Part shown: positions 41,943-52,000 of the stretch, in pieces
Numbering within the stretch: position 1 is the first letter of the stretch
Layout of the letters: each line of letters opens with the position of its first letter
NCBI GenBank assembly: GCA_016125335.1
Contig: WGLY01000003.1
Coordinates: 124,001-188,000 of the forward strand
Length of the DNA stretch: 64,000 nt
Origin: Frankiales bacterium
GTDB lineage: Bacteria; Actinomycetota; Actinomycetes; S36-B12; CAIYMF01
Direction: 5' to 3'
The notes under the pieces: generated by a model
Database searches by the model: none
What the model was told of the DNA's origin: nothing
The model's input: only the letters and a program-made list of their open reading frames with translations
Translations under genes and position numbers: made by a program

Positions 41943-44867
41943 ATGCCAGTCGACGGCAGCCCGCTCGAGGTCGCCCCCCGTCCCCCCGTCGACGCCGGGC
42001 GCGCGGCCGGGATCGCGCGTGACCTCTACGGCGTCGAGGGCCCCGTCCGCGAGCTGGGCAGCCAGCAGGACCGCAACTTCCTCGTCGAGACCCCGCTCGG
42101 CGGCCGCGTGGTGCTCAAGGTCGCCAACCGCGGCTGGGGGCGCGAGACGCTCGAGGCGCAGAACGCCGCCCTGCGCCACCTCGCCTCGCACGACCTGGGC
42201 TTCGCGGCGCCGGTGCCGCTGCCCGGGCTCGACGGCGCCCTGCTGCACGAGGTGGACGACGAGGGCGGCCCGCTGCCCGTCCGGCTGCTCAAGTACGTGG
42301 AGGGCGTCCCGCTGAGCTCGGCCCGGCACCTCGCGCCGCAGGTGGTCGCGGGCCTCGGCCGCCTGGCCGGGCTGGCCAGCGCGGCGCTGGCCGGGTTCGA
42401 GCACCCCGGCCTCGACCGTGCCGTGCAGTGGGACCTGCGCCGCGCCGACGAGGTCGTCGGTCTGCTGCTCCCCTCCATCGGCGACCCGGACCGGCGCGCG
42501 CTGGTCGCCGACGTCGCGGCGGGCGCCTGGCAGCGGCTCGCCGACATCGCACCGCGCCTGCGGGTGCAGGCCATCCACGGCGACGTCACCGACGACAACG
42601 TCGTGGGCGAGCCCGACGACGCCGGGCGCCTGCGACCCGCGGGCGTCATCGACTTCGGCGACCTGTGCCGCAGCTGGCTGGTGGCCGACCTCGCGGTGGC
42701 CGTCACCGGCGTGCTGCGGCACGCCCCGGACGACCCGTTCGCCGTGCTCCCTGCAGTGCGGGCCTTCCACGACGTCGTGCCGCTGACCGAGGACGACGTC
42801 GAGGCGCTGTGGCCGCTCGTGCTGATGCGCGGCGCCGTGCTGGTGGCCAGCAGCGAGCACCAGGTGGTGCTCGACCCGGACAACCCCGGGCTCGTGGGGC
42901 CGCTCGAGGACGAGTGGCGCATCCTGCACGCCGCGCGCTCGGTGCACCCCCACCACGTCGAGTCCGTCCTGCGTGCCGAGCTCGGGCTCGGCCCGGCGCC
43001 ACGGCACGCGGCCGCGCTGCGCACCGTCCGGGACGCCGGCCGGCTGATCGACGTCGAGCCCTCTCCCGTGGACCTGTCGGTCGGTTCGGCCCACCTGCAC
43101 TCCGGCCGTTTCCTCCAGCCGGGCGTCGAGGAGATCCTGCTCGCCGAGGAGGCCGGGCGCGCCCGGGCCTCGTGCACCCGCTGGGGCGAGGCGCGCGCGA
43201 CCCGCACTCGACTGCACTCGGCGAGGCCGCCGGAGACCGTCGCCCTCGGCGTCGAGCTGCGCGTGCCGCCGCGCACGCCGCTGAGCGCCCCGTGGCCGGG
43301 CACGGTGTCCGCCCCCGAGGCGGGCCGCCTCGAGCTCGTGTCGTCCGACGGTGCTCGGCTGCTGCTGCGCGGGGTGCATGCCGGCGTCGCCCACGGGGAG
43401 CAGGTCGCCCGAGGGGCCGTGCTGGGTACGGCGCAGAACGGCCGGCTCGCGGTCCAGGTGTGCGTCGACCCGGAGGTCGACCCGCCCGCGCTGGCCGGCC
43501 CGGTCGAGGCTGCGGGCTGGCTGGCGCTGTGCCCGGACCCCTCACCGCTGCTCGGCACCGACGTCGCCGCTCCGGACGAGGACGCCGACGCGCTGCTGGC
43601 CCGGCGCCGCCACGCGCTGGCCGCCGTCCAGGAGAGCTACTACGACAGGCCGATGCGCATCGAGCGCGGCTGGCGCCACCACCTGCTCGACACCGACGCG
43701 CGCAGCTACGTCGACATGGTCAACAACGTCACGTCCGTGGGGCACGGCCACCCGCACGTCGCCGACGCCGTCGAGCGCCAGCTGCGCACGCTCAACACCA
43801 ACTCGCGGTTCCACTACGCCGCGATCGCCGAGTTCTCCGAGCGGCTCGCGGCGCTGGCGCCCGACGGGCTCGACCAGGTGTTCCTGGTGAACAGCGGGTC
43901 CGAGGCGGTCGACCTCGCGCTGCGCATGGCCCAGACCGTCACCGGCCGGCAGGACGTCCTGGCCGTGCGCGAGGCCTACCACGGCTGGACGTACCTGTCC
44001 GACGCGGTCACCACCTCGCTCTACGACAACCCCGCCGCGCTGGACAGCCGGCCCGACTGGGTGCACCTCGCCTCGGCGCCCAACCCCTACCGCGGGCGCT
44101 TCCGCGGGCCGGGCTCGGGCGCGGAGTACGCCGCGGAGCTGCGCGCCCTGGTCGACGACCTCGTCGCGGCGGGGCGGCCGCCGGCGGCGTTCGTGTGCGA
44201 GCCGCTGTTCGGCAACGCCGGTGGCGTGCTGCTGCCGGAGGGCTACCTGCCCGCGGCCTACGACGCGGTGCGCGCGGCCGGCGGCCTCGTGGTGGCCGAC
44301 GAGGTGCAGGTGGGCTACGGGCGCACCGGGCACCACTGGTGGGCGTTCGAGATGCACGGCGTCACCCCGGACTTCATCACCATCGCCAAGGCCATGGGCA
44401 ACGGGCACCCGCTCGGCGCCGTGATCACCACCCGCGCGATCGCCGAGGCGTTCGGCGCGTCCGGCTCGTTCTTCTCCTCCGCGGGCGGCAGCCCCGTCTC
44501 CTGCGTCACCGGCATGACGGTGCTCGACGTCATCGAGGACGAGGGGCTCCAGGCCAACGCCGCGACGGTCGGCGACCACCTGCGCCGCCGGTGCGAGGAG
44601 CTCGCCGAGCGCCACCCCGTCATCGGCACGGTCCACGGGCTCGGGCTCTACCTCGGCGTCGAGCTGGTCCGCGACCGCGACACGCTCGAGCCGGCGACGG
44701 CGGAGTGCTACGCGATCTGCGAGCGGCTGCGCGAGCTCGGAGTGGTCATGCAGCCCACCGGCGAGCGGGCCAACGTGCTCAAGCTCAAGCCACCGATGTG
44801 CCTCGACGTCGCGAGCGCCGACTTCGTCGTCGAGATGCTGGAGGCGGTCCTGCGCGACGGGTGGTGA
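41943..44867 (+). CDS. Kinase/M23-like/class III aminotransferase fusion (probable kinase plus phospho-lyase)
   Basis: This 974-residue protein has three parts. Residues about 1-340 are an aminoglycoside-phosphotransferase-like kinase (AIHGDVTDDNVVG with His212 and Asp214; VIDFGDL). Residues about 400-540 are M23-peptidase-like, but the family HxH is replaced by LAVQVCV. Residues about 545-974 are a class III PLP enzyme (VNSGSEAVDLAL, DEVQVGYGRTG, PLP-binding Lys816 in TIAKAMGNG). The order matches bacterial fusions of hydroxylysine-kinase-like and ethanolamine/hydroxylysine-phosphate phospho-lyase proteins. Phosphorylation and then elimination of phosphate and ammonia from an amino alcohol is the likely route; the substrate is unknown. 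Confidence 0.88.
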   Translation: MPVDGSPLEVAPRPPVDAGRAAGIARDLYGVEGPVRELGSQQDRNFLVETPLGGRVVLKVANRGWGRETLEAQNAALRHLASHDLGFAAPVPLPGLDGALLHEVDDEGGPLPVRLLKYVEGVPLSSARHLAPQVVAGLGRLAGLASAALAGFEHPGLDRAVQWDLRRADEVVGLLLPSIGDPDRRALVADVAAGAWQRLADIAPRLRVQAIHGDVTDDNVVGEPDDAGRLRPAGVIDFGDLCRSWLVADLAVAVTGVLRHAPDDPFAVLPAVRAFHDVVPLTEDDVEALWPLVLMRGAVLVASSEHQVVLDPDNPGLVGPLEDEWRILHAARSVHPHHVESVLRAELGLGPAPRHAAALRTVRDAGRLIDVEPSPVDLSVGSAHLHSGRFLQPGVEEILLAEEAGRARASCTRWGEARATRTRLHSARPPETVALGVELRVPPRTPLSAPWPGTVSAPEAGRLELVSSDGARLLLRGVHAGVAHGEQVARGAVLGTAQNGRLAVQVCVDPEVDPPALAGPVEAAGWLALCPDPSPLLGTDVAAPDEDADALLARRRHALAAVQESYYDRPMRIERGWRHHLLDTDARSYVDMVNNVTSVGHGHPHVADAVERQLRTLNTNSRFHYAAIAEFSERLAALAPDGLDQVFLVNSGSEAVDLALRMAQTVTGRQDVLAVREAYHGWTYLSDAVTTSLYDNPAALDSRPDWVHLASAPNPYRGRFRGPGSGAEYAAELRALVDDLVAAGRPPAAFVCEPLFGNAGGVLLPEGYLPAAYDAVRAAGGLVVADEVQVGYGRTGHHWWAFEMHGVTPDFITIAKAMGNGHPLGAVITTRAIAEAFGASGSFFSSAGGSPVSCVTGMTVLDVIEDEGLQANAATVGDHLRRRCEELAERHPVIGTVHGLGLYLGVELVRDRDTLEPATAECYAICERLRELGVVMQPTGERANVLKLKPPMCLDVASADFVVEMLEAVLRDGW

Positions 44868-44891
44868 CGGCGCCGGTCGCGGTCGACCCGC

Positions 44892-46166
44892 TCAGGCGAA
44901 CAAGGTCTCGCCGACGTAGCCGCCGTCTGGCCCGACGCCGGGAGGCACGGCGAACGCCGCGCTGCTGAGGTAGCGCACGTACTCGTTGAGCCGGTCGGCG
45001 CGCGCGAGCCGACGCTGCATGGCGACGAACTGGCTGTCGAGGTCGCGGACGAACGCGACGAAGAACAGCCCGGCGTCGAGGCGGCCGAGGTCGTCGCTGC
45101 CGTCGGTGTAGTTGTACGAGCGGCGCAGGATCCGCAGCCCGTCGTTGACGGACGGGTGGGCCAGGGCGACGTGCGAGTCGGTGGGCACCAGCGGCTCGCC
45201 GTCGGCCCCCTCGAGCGTGAAGTCCAGCGGCGCGAACTCGTCGCCGCCGGACAGCGGCGCGCCGAGGCGCTTGGTGCGGCCGAACACGCCCTCCTGCTCC
45301 CGCAGCGAGGTGCGGTCCCAGTTCTCGATGGTCATCCGGATCTTGCGGGCCACGAGGTAGGTGCCGCCGTCCATCCAGGCGGGGCCGTCGCCGCTCTGCG
45401 CCCACACGAACCGGTCGAGCGCGGCGTGGTCGTCCACGGTGATGTTGGCCGTGCCGTCCTTGAACCCCATGAGGTTGCGGGGCGTCGGCCCGGTGTGGTC
45501 GGTCGCGGAGCTCTTCGCGTAGCCGAGCTGGGTCCACCGCACGCGGGCCACACCGGCGGAGAGCCGCACCAGGTTGCGCACCGCGTGCACGGCCACCTGC
45601 GCATCGTCGGCGCACACCTGGATGCACAGGTCGCCGCCGCAGATCGCCGGGTCGAGGTGGTCTCCGCGGAACACCGGCAGCTGTGCGAACCGGTCCGGCT
45701 GCCGCGCGGCGACGCCGAAGCGGTCCGTGCCGTCCGGGGCCCGGAAGAAGGTGGGGCCGATGCCGAAGGTCACGGTGAGCCCGCTCGGGGGCAGGTCGAG
45801 CGCGTCGCCCGAGTCGGGCGGCGGGGCGTCGTACGGCGCGGCGAGGTCGTCACCCACCGACCGGCCCGCGGTCAGCGCCGCGGCCGCCACCGTCCAGCGG
45901 CGGAGCATCGCGACGAGGTCCTCGCGCGAGCGGGTGACGAGGTCGAGCGAGACGAAGTGCAGGGAGTCCTGCATCGGCGTGGCGATGCCGTGCTGGTGGT
46001 CGCCGTAGAAGCGCTGCTGGTACCCCGCCGCCGAGGAGTCCGTCGTGCTCCTCGACACGGCCACGGCCGCCCCCGTGGTGGCGACGGCAGCTGCGGCGGC
46101 GCCCGCGCCGAAGGCGCCGAGCAGCGCCCGGCGCGAGAGCCGGGGTGGTGCGGTCTCGTCGCTCAC
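44892..46166 (-). CDS. efeB: Tat-exported Dyp-type heme peroxidase EfeB
   Basis: This 424-residue protein has a twin-arginine signal, SRRALLGAFGAGAAAAAV, and a Dyp peroxidase domain with the family G-x-x-D-G motif in LMGFKDGTANI. The heme-ligand histidine is in VALAHPSVND. In EfeUOB systems EfeB is periplasmic and helps take up iron, oxidising Fe(II) or releasing iron from heme. The GTG start overlaps the efeO stop by four bases, so the two are coupled. Confidence 0.95.
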   Translation of the reverse strand: MSDETAPPRLSRRALLGAFGAGAAAAAVATTGAAVAVSRSTTDSSAAGYQQRFYGDHQHGIATPMQDSLHFVSLDLVTRSREDLVAMLRRWTVAAAALTAGRSVGDDLAAPYDAPPPDSGDALDLPPSGLTVTFGIGPTFFRAPDGTDRFGVAARQPDRFAQLPVFRGDHLDPAICGGDLCIQVCADDAQVAVHAVRNLVRLSAGVARVRWTQLGYAKSSATDHTGPTPRNLMGFKDGTANITVDDHAALDRFVWAQSGDGPAWMDGGTYLVARKIRMTIENWDRTSLREQEGVFGRTKRLGAPLSGGDEFAPLDFTLEGADGEPLVPTDSHVALAHPSVNDGLRILRRSYNYTDGSDDLGRLDAGLFFVAFVRDLDSQFVAMQRRLARADRLNEYVRYLSSAAFAVPPGVGPDGGYVGETLFA

Positions 46167-47329
46167 GGGCCCACGTCCAGCACGGCGGCGGGCAGGTGCG
46201 AGAGCGGCTCGGCGAGCGAGTCGACCGCCGACCCGAGGTCGCGCACCTGCTCGTGCGTGAGCGTGTCGAACCCGACGAAGCCGTCGCCCCGCCGGTGCAG
46301 GTCCATCACCGCCAGCACCTGGGCGAAGCGCGCGGCGATCGTGGCGGCGAGCTGCGGGTCGTGCCGCTCCAGCACCGGCCGCAGGCCGGTGAACAGCACC
46401 CGCGCGCCCTCGAGGTTGCCCTGCACGTCGGCCAGGTCGGTGTGCGACCAGGGCTCCTCCTCGCCCCCGAGCTTGCCCGCCGCCACCTCCTCCACCAGCG
46501 ACACCGCGCCGTGCGCGAGCCGGTCGACGGTGAACGCGAGGCCGGCCGTGCGCGCGACGAGGCCCTCGGTGTCGGTCACCAGCCGGTCGGCGAGCACGAG
46601 CCGGTCGGCGGCGTTGAGCGCGGTGTAGCCCGACGGCGGCCAGAGGTCCTTCTCGATCCGGTGCCAGCCGGTCCATGCCTGACCGTCCTCGACGTCGCTC
46701 TCCCGCGCGTCGATCACCGCGTCGAGGTCGCCGAAGGACTCGGCCACCGGCTCGATCCGCTCCCAGTGGCGGCGCGTCGACGCGTACAGCGACCGCGCCC
46801 GGGCGTCGTCGTGCTCGCGGTAGGCCTCCGCGAAGGCCCGCGTGCCGGCGAGCAGCTGCTGTGCCTGGTCGCGCACGTAGGCGGCGTACGCCGTGGTGGC
46901 GTCGGCCTCGAGCTGCGCCTCGGCCCCGGTGACCACTGGCTGCCCGGTGGATCCGGTGACGGCGAACGGGGTGCGGATGCTGTCGGTGGCGCCGCCCGGC
47001 TTGCAGGCGAGCGTGTACGCGCCGGGAGCGGCCTGCACGACCACGTCGCGGGAGAGGCCCGGACCGATGCTCTCCACCTCCCCGAGCAGCTGGAACCCGT
47101 CGTCGGCCAGCAGGGCGAACTGCGTCACGCGCGAGCCGGTGTTGGTCACCTCGAAGCGTAGGACGCCGGACGCCGCGCGGTCGCTGCTCGCCGTGCACGA
47201 GTCGTCGGTGCTGGTGACGGTCACCGCGCCGGCGGTCGCGGGAGGCGGCGAGCCGCAGGCGGAGACGAGACCGGCCAGCGCCAGTGCGGCGGCCGCGGCG
47301 CGCGGCGGCACGGCACCGGTCCACGCCAT
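46163..47329 (-). CDS. efeO: Iron uptake lipoprotein EfeO (cupredoxin plus M75)
   Basis: This 388-residue lipoprotein has a signal ending LAGLVSACGSP (lipobox cysteine). A cupredoxin-like domain covers about 30-125, and an imelysin/M75 domain covers about 135-385 with the metal-binding H-x-x-E in TGWHRIEKDLW. EfeO presents ferrous or ferric iron to the EfeU permease. GGGAGG lies five bases before ATG 47329. An efeU (FTR1-type permease) is absent from this cluster. Coupled to efeB downstream. Confidence 0.95.
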   Translation of the reverse strand: MAWTGAVPPRAAAAALALAGLVSACGSPPPATAGAVTVTSTDDSCTASSDRAASGVLRFEVTNTGSRVTQFALLADDGFQLLGEVESIGPGLSRDVVVQAAPGAYTLACKPGGATDSIRTPFAVTGSTGQPVVTGAEAQLEADATTAYAAYVRDQAQQLLAGTRAFAEAYREHDDARARSLYASTRRHWERIEPVAESFGDLDAVIDARESDVEDGQAWTGWHRIEKDLWPPSGYTALNAADRLVLADRLVTDTEGLVARTAGLAFTVDRLAHGAVSLVEEVAAGKLGGEEEPWSHTDLADVQGNLEGARVLFTGLRPVLERHDPQLAATIAARFAQVLAVMDLHRRGDGFVGFDTLTHEQVRDLGSAVDSLAEPLSHLPAAVLDVGP

Positions 47330-47505
47330 GGCTGCCTCCCCGGCCGCAGGTCCGCGTCGGGCGACGCGCATCCGCACGAGGTTACGGGCGCGACGACCGC
47401 CGGGGACACGGCCCGCGCCGAGGTCGGTCCCCCAGGACGACCCGGTCCGAGCCGTTCGGACGAGGAGCCAGGGCGTGCCGTGCGCCAGCTGTCCGGTGAG
47501 CCCGC

Positions 47506-48357
47506 TCAGCGGGTGACGGCGTAGCGGCGGGGGACGAAGGTCTGGCTCTCGATCGGCGGCCGCACGTAGGAGCGGTTCTGCTTGGGCGGCAGCACGATGT
47601 CGTCGTGCTCGATCGGCTGGTAGGGCACCAGCGAGAGCAGGTGCGCCATGAGGTTGAGCCGCGCGGTGCGCTTGTCCTCGGCGTCGACGACGAACCAGGG
47701 GTTGTCCTTGGTGTCGGTGTAGGCGAACATCTGGTCCTTCGCCTCGGCGTAGTCGACCCAGCGGGCCTGCGCCTCGACGTCCATCGGCGAGAGCTTCCAC
47801 CGGCGCGCGGGGTCGTCGATGCGGGACTGGAAGCGGCGGCGCTGCTCCTCGTCGGAGATCGACAGCCAGTACTTCACGAGCATCATCCCGTCGCGCACGA
47901 GGGCGCGTTCGAGGATGGGGCACACGCGCATGAAGTACTCGTACTCCTCGTCGGTGCAGAAGCCCATCACGCGCTCGACGCCGGCGCGGTTGTACCAGGA
48001 CCGGTCGAAGATGACGATCTCGCCGGCGGCCGGGAGCTCGGAGACGTAGCGCTGGAAGTACCACTGCGTGCGCTGGCGCTCGGTGGGCGCCGGCAGGGCG
48101 ACGACTCGGCAGTAGCGCGGGTTCATCTGGTAGGTCATGCGGCGGATGACGCCGCCCTTGCCCGCGGTGTCGCGCCCCTCGAGGATCACGACCAGCCGCT
48201 CGCCGCTGGCGCGGATCCACTCCTGCATCGCGACCATCTCGGTCTGGAGGCGGGCCAGCTCGGCCTCGTACTCCTTCTTCGTCAGGTGCAGCGGGCCCTC
48301 GTCCGGGTCGGGCAGCGACCGGGACGGCGTGAGCGGGTGCGACGGCTTCTTCGACAC
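47506..48357 (-). CDS. ppk2: Polyphosphate kinase 2
   Basis: PPK2 enzymes pass phosphate between polyphosphate and nucleotides. This 283-residue class I member has Walker A VILEGRDTAGKGGVIRR, Walker B EIVIFDRSWYNRAGVERVMGF and the lid-module RRRFQSRIDDPARRWKLS. The GTG start is placed by TAGGTT six bases upstream. Polyphosphate could also feed the glucokinase at 24 kb. It reads in the same direction as efeO but is separated from it by 176 bases. Confidence 0.95.
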   Translation of the reverse strand: MSKKPSHPLTPSRSLPDPDEGPLHLTKKEYEAELARLQTEMVAMQEWIRASGERLVVILEGRDTAGKGGVIRRMTYQMNPRYCRVVALPAPTERQRTQWYFQRYVSELPAAGEIVIFDRSWYNRAGVERVMGFCTDEEYEYFMRVCPILERALVRDGMMLVKYWLSISDEEQRRRFQSRIDDPARRWKLSPMDVEAQARWVDYAEAKDQMFAYTDTKDNPWFVVDAEDKRTARLNLMAHLLSLVPYQPIEHDDIVLPPKQNRSYVRPPIESQTFVPRRYAVTR

Positions 48358-48363
48358 GTGCGC

Positions 48364-48369
48364 AACCTA
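48364..48369 (-). promoter_or_regulatory. -10 box (TAGGTT) of ppk2
   Basis: Minus-strand TAGGTT ends six bases before GTG 48357; probable leaderless start. Confidence 0.5.
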
Positions 48370-48422
48370 CGACGAGCACCCGCCCGCACGCCCCCCGTAC
48401 GCCGATCCCCACCCGGACCGGA

Positions 48423-48489
48423 CCCGTCGTTACTGCCGCAAGAACCGGAGACCGGCGCGGTTTCCGGTCATCCGGGCAGTAACGACGGG
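48423..48489. terminator. Long stem-loop between cupin and ppk2
   Basis: CCCGTCGTTACTGCC (48423-48437) is the exact complement of 48475-48489. The 37-base loop contains a smaller ACCGGA/TCCGGT pairing. It begins right at the cupin stop codon and precedes the ppk2 promoter, so it may end the cupin transcript. The large loop is unlike a simple terminator. Confidence 0.55.
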
Positions 48490-48490
48490 G

Positions 48491-48904
48491 TCAGACGGGG
48501 CTGGCGACGAAGTCGTCGTCGGCGTGCGGCGGGGGCACCTCGACCGGGCGGTAGGTGTAGAAGAACTCCACGCCCTCCGGGCCGACGTCGGTGACCGCGT
48601 GCGGGACGCCGGGCGGCACGTAGACGTAGGAGCCCTCGTCGACGCGCTCGCCGAGCATCACGCACGAGCCGCGCGTGATGAGCATGTGGTGGTGGGCGCC
48701 GTGGTGGGTGTGCTCGGGCTTCTCCCGGCCCGGCTCCACCCGGATGAGCCCGATCACGACCGCGCCGGACTGCCACAGCACCTTGTGCGCGGCGCCGTCG
48801 ATGCCGCGCAGGTCCTCCCAGGGCTCGGCCGCCAGCGCCGCCGAGGTCAGCACGAGCACCTTGCCGAGGTCGTCGCGTCCCGTGTCCACCGGTGACGGGC
48901 CCAT
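48491..48904 (-). CDS. Cupin domain protein
   Basis: This 137-residue single cupin has motif 1 spread over EPGREKPEHTHHGAHHHMLITRG, with an unusually His-rich HTHHGAHHH stretch, and motif 2 in VPPGVPHAVTDVG. The fold is likely to bind a metal; the enzymatic or sensory role is unknown. GGGAGAC lies before ATG 48904. It is a single gene, divergent from the subtilase. Confidence 0.88.
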   Translation of the reverse strand: MGPSPVDTGRDDLGKVLVLTSAALAAEPWEDLRGIDGAAHKVLWQSGAVVIGLIRVEPGREKPEHTHHGAHHHMLITRGSCVMLGERVDEGSYVYVPPGVPHAVTDVGPEGVEFFYTYRPVEVPPPHADDDFVASPV

Positions 48905-49029
48905 GGGGTCTCCCTCCGCTTCTCGCCGACACCACGAACCTAACCGCAGGTCGGGCGCGTGTCCTGGGGTCCTGGCGGACGGCGCGGCGCGGGCGGCACC
49001 GGCGGCGCGGGGCAGTGCGCCCCGGCGCC

Positions 49030-49035
49030 TACCAT
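49030..49035 (+). promoter_or_regulatory. Candidate -10 box (TACCAT) of the subtilase gene
   Basis: TACCAT would start transcription near 49042, leaving room for the AGGGAG ribosome site before GTG 49079. Confidence 0.35.
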
Positions 49036-49078
49036 GGGTGGGCGCGCGCCGGGCGCGCCGTCGTCCAGGGAGCGCCAC

Positions 49079-52000
49079 GTGAGCCGAGGGATGCGATCGC
49101 TCGCGTCCGTCTCGGTGCTCGCTCTCGCCCTCGGCGGCACCGCCGCCGCCACCGCGCCCGCCGCCACGGCCGCGCCCACCCGCCCCTCGACCTCCGCCCC
49201 CGCCTCCGCGGCCGCCGGCAGCGGGGCGCCCGCGCAGCAGCTCGTGCGCCGGCTCATCGTGCGCACCGCCAACGGCCGGGTCACGGGCGCGTCGGTGCTG
49301 CGGGCGGCGCAGGGCTTCGCCGGCGTCCCCCGGGCCCGCGTGGCGCGCCGGCTCGCGTCCGGCTCCACCCTCGTCGCGCTCTCGACGCCGCTGTCCGTCG
49401 ACGCGGCCTGGCGGGTGGCCCGGTCGCTGCAGGCCCGCTCCGACATCGCCTACGCCGAGCCGGACCTGCTCATGCACGCGACGGCGACGAGCCCCGTGGT
49501 GCCCGACGACCCCGCCTTCCCCCAGCAGTGGGACCTCTGGGACTCCGCGGCCTCGAGCCCGGGCGGCTTCTCGGTGCACGCCCCGTCGGCGTGGGCGCGC
49601 ACCTCGGGCAGCCCGCAGGTGGTCGTCGCGGTCCTCGACACCGGCATCACCAGCCACCCGGAGCTGACCGGTCAGACAGTGCCCGGGTGGGACTTCGTGT
49701 CCGGCGACGGCTCCGGCGGCGGCGCGCCCTTCTACACCGCGAACGACGGCAGCGGCCGCGACCCCGACCCCTCCGACCCCGGCGACTGGGTCTCCCCCTC
49801 CGAGGCCTCCGGGGTCTCGGCCGGCGGCTTCTTCGCCTCCGAGGGCTGCCCGGCCGACAGCAGCTCGTGGCACGGCACCCACGTCACCGGCACGATCGTC
49901 GCTCGGCGCAACAACGGCCTCGGCATCACCGGCATCGCGCCCGGCGTGCGCGTGCAGCCGCTGCGGGTGCTCGGCAAGTGCGGCGGCTACACCTCCGACA
50001 TCGCCGACGCCATCCGCTGGGCCTCCGGCGCCGACATCGGCAGCGGCCCGGGCAACCCGCCCGGCCCGGACCCCACTCCGGCGTCGGTGATCAACCTGTC
50101 GCTCAGCGGCCCGGGCCCGTGCGACCCCGAGACGCAGAGCGCGATCGACACCGCCGTCGGCCGCGGCACCACGGTCGTGGTCGCGGCCGGCAACGACAGC
50201 GCCTCCGTCGTGTCCACGTCGGCGACCACGGGCTCCTCCCCCGCCGACTGCCGTGGCGTGGTCGACGTCGTGGCCACCGACCGCTCCGGCGGCCTCACCG
50301 GGTACTCGAACTACGGCTCCGTGACCGGCTCCACCGTGATCGCTGCGCCCGGCGGCGACTCGACCGGCTACGGCCACGACATCCTGTCCACCGTCAACCG
50401 CGGCGCCACCCGGCCCACCACGGCCGGCTACGCCTGGTACGCCGGCACGTCGATGGCCGCGCCGCACGTGGCCGCGGCGGCCGCGCTGCTGCAGTCGCTG
50501 CGGGTCGGGCGCACGCCGTACACCCCGGCCCAGGTCGCCACGCTGCTCTCCGGGCTCACCCGGCCCTTCCCCTCGAGCAGCGGCTGCTCCACGGCCACGT
50601 GCGGCACCGGGGTGCTCGACCTCTCCCAGCCGCTGCCCACCTTCGCCCCGCTGGCACCCACCGACGTGACGGCGTCACCCGGCGACGGGTTCGTCACCGT
50701 GTCGTGGACCCCCGGCGACACCGGCGGCACACCGGTCACCTACGCCGTGGAGTCGAGCACGGACGGCGTCACCTACGCGCCCGCAGGCACCACGGCAGGC
50801 ACGTCGCTGCGCGTCGACGGCCTCGCCGACGGCACGGACTACTGGTTCCGCGTGCACGCCACCAGCGCCACCGAGGGCGCTGGCCCCTCGACCGCGACGG
50901 GTCCGGTCGCCCCGGCGGCCGCGGCCCGCCCGCAGGCACCCGCCGCGCCACGGGTGCTCGGCGCGGTGGAGCGCCTCGCCGTGTCGTGGTCGGCCCCGCC
51001 GGACGGCGGCAGCCCGCTCACGGGCTACTCCGTCGAGTACCGGCCCACCGGGTCCAGCACGTGGCTGTGCGCCCGGCCGGCCTCGCCGACCGACCCGCAC
51101 TGCCTGGTGCCGGCGACCCTGCACGCGCTCGTCGTCGGGCCGGGCCTGGCCGCGGGCGAGTACGACGTGCGCGTGGCCGCGGCCAACTCCCTGGGCCTCG
51201 GGGCCTACAGCCCGGTCGCTCGCGGCGTGGCCGTGCGGCTGCGCCAGTCGGTCTCGGCCTCCTCGGGAGTGCTGCGCCCCTACGTGGACGGCTACCAGGA
51301 CTACGTGACGCTCACGATCACCTCCAACGTCCGCTCCGGCGGCGCGCTGCGCGTGACCGACACGCGCGGACGGCTCGTGCGCGAGCTGGTGCTGCGACCC
51401 GGCACCGCGTGGCACCCTCGCTGGAGCGGGCGCGACCAGCGCGGCCGTGCGGTCCCCTACGGGCGGTATCACATCCAGGTGCTGCTGCGCGGCCGCAGCT
51501 CGACGCCGACGGTCGTGTCCTCGTCGTCGGTCCTCGTCGAGCGCAGCGCGGCCACGCGCCCGCGCATCGCGCTGACCACCGCGACCGTCTACCCCGCCCG
51601 CGACGGCTACCGCGACCGCGTCGGCATCACGGCGCGCGCCACGGTCCCCGCCACGTACCGCATCGAGGTCGTCGGCTCCCACGGCGTGGTGCGCACGTTC
51701 CGCCTCTCGCGCCGGGTGGTCGCGCGGGTCACCTGGGACGGCACGGACTCGCGCCACCGCGCCGTCGCGGCCGGCCGCTACCGCGTGGTGGTCACCGCCA
51801 CAGGCGGTCAGGGCCCGTCGGTCAGCTCGAGCGCCCCGCTGCAGGTGTCCGCGAAACGCTTGCGCGGCACGGCGTTCCACGTGTCGATCCCGGCGTCGCT
51901 CGCGCCGTCGGCGCTGCTCCAGGGCACCATCACCCCCGTGGGCGACGGGCTGAGCCTGCACGGCACGTCCACCGTGCTCGCCCTCGCGCTCGATCTGCCG

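Noticed and set aside
13416-48479. A 15-base exact match (CGGTCATCCGGGCAG) between the fdhD end and the 48.4 kb palindrome
   Set aside because: In a 64-kb sequence this GC-rich many 15-base matches are expected by chance, and the flanks do not match.
48421-48492. tRNA-like reading of the 48.4 kb stem-loop
   Set aside because: It has one long stem and no cloverleaf arms, T-loop consensus or anticodon stem.
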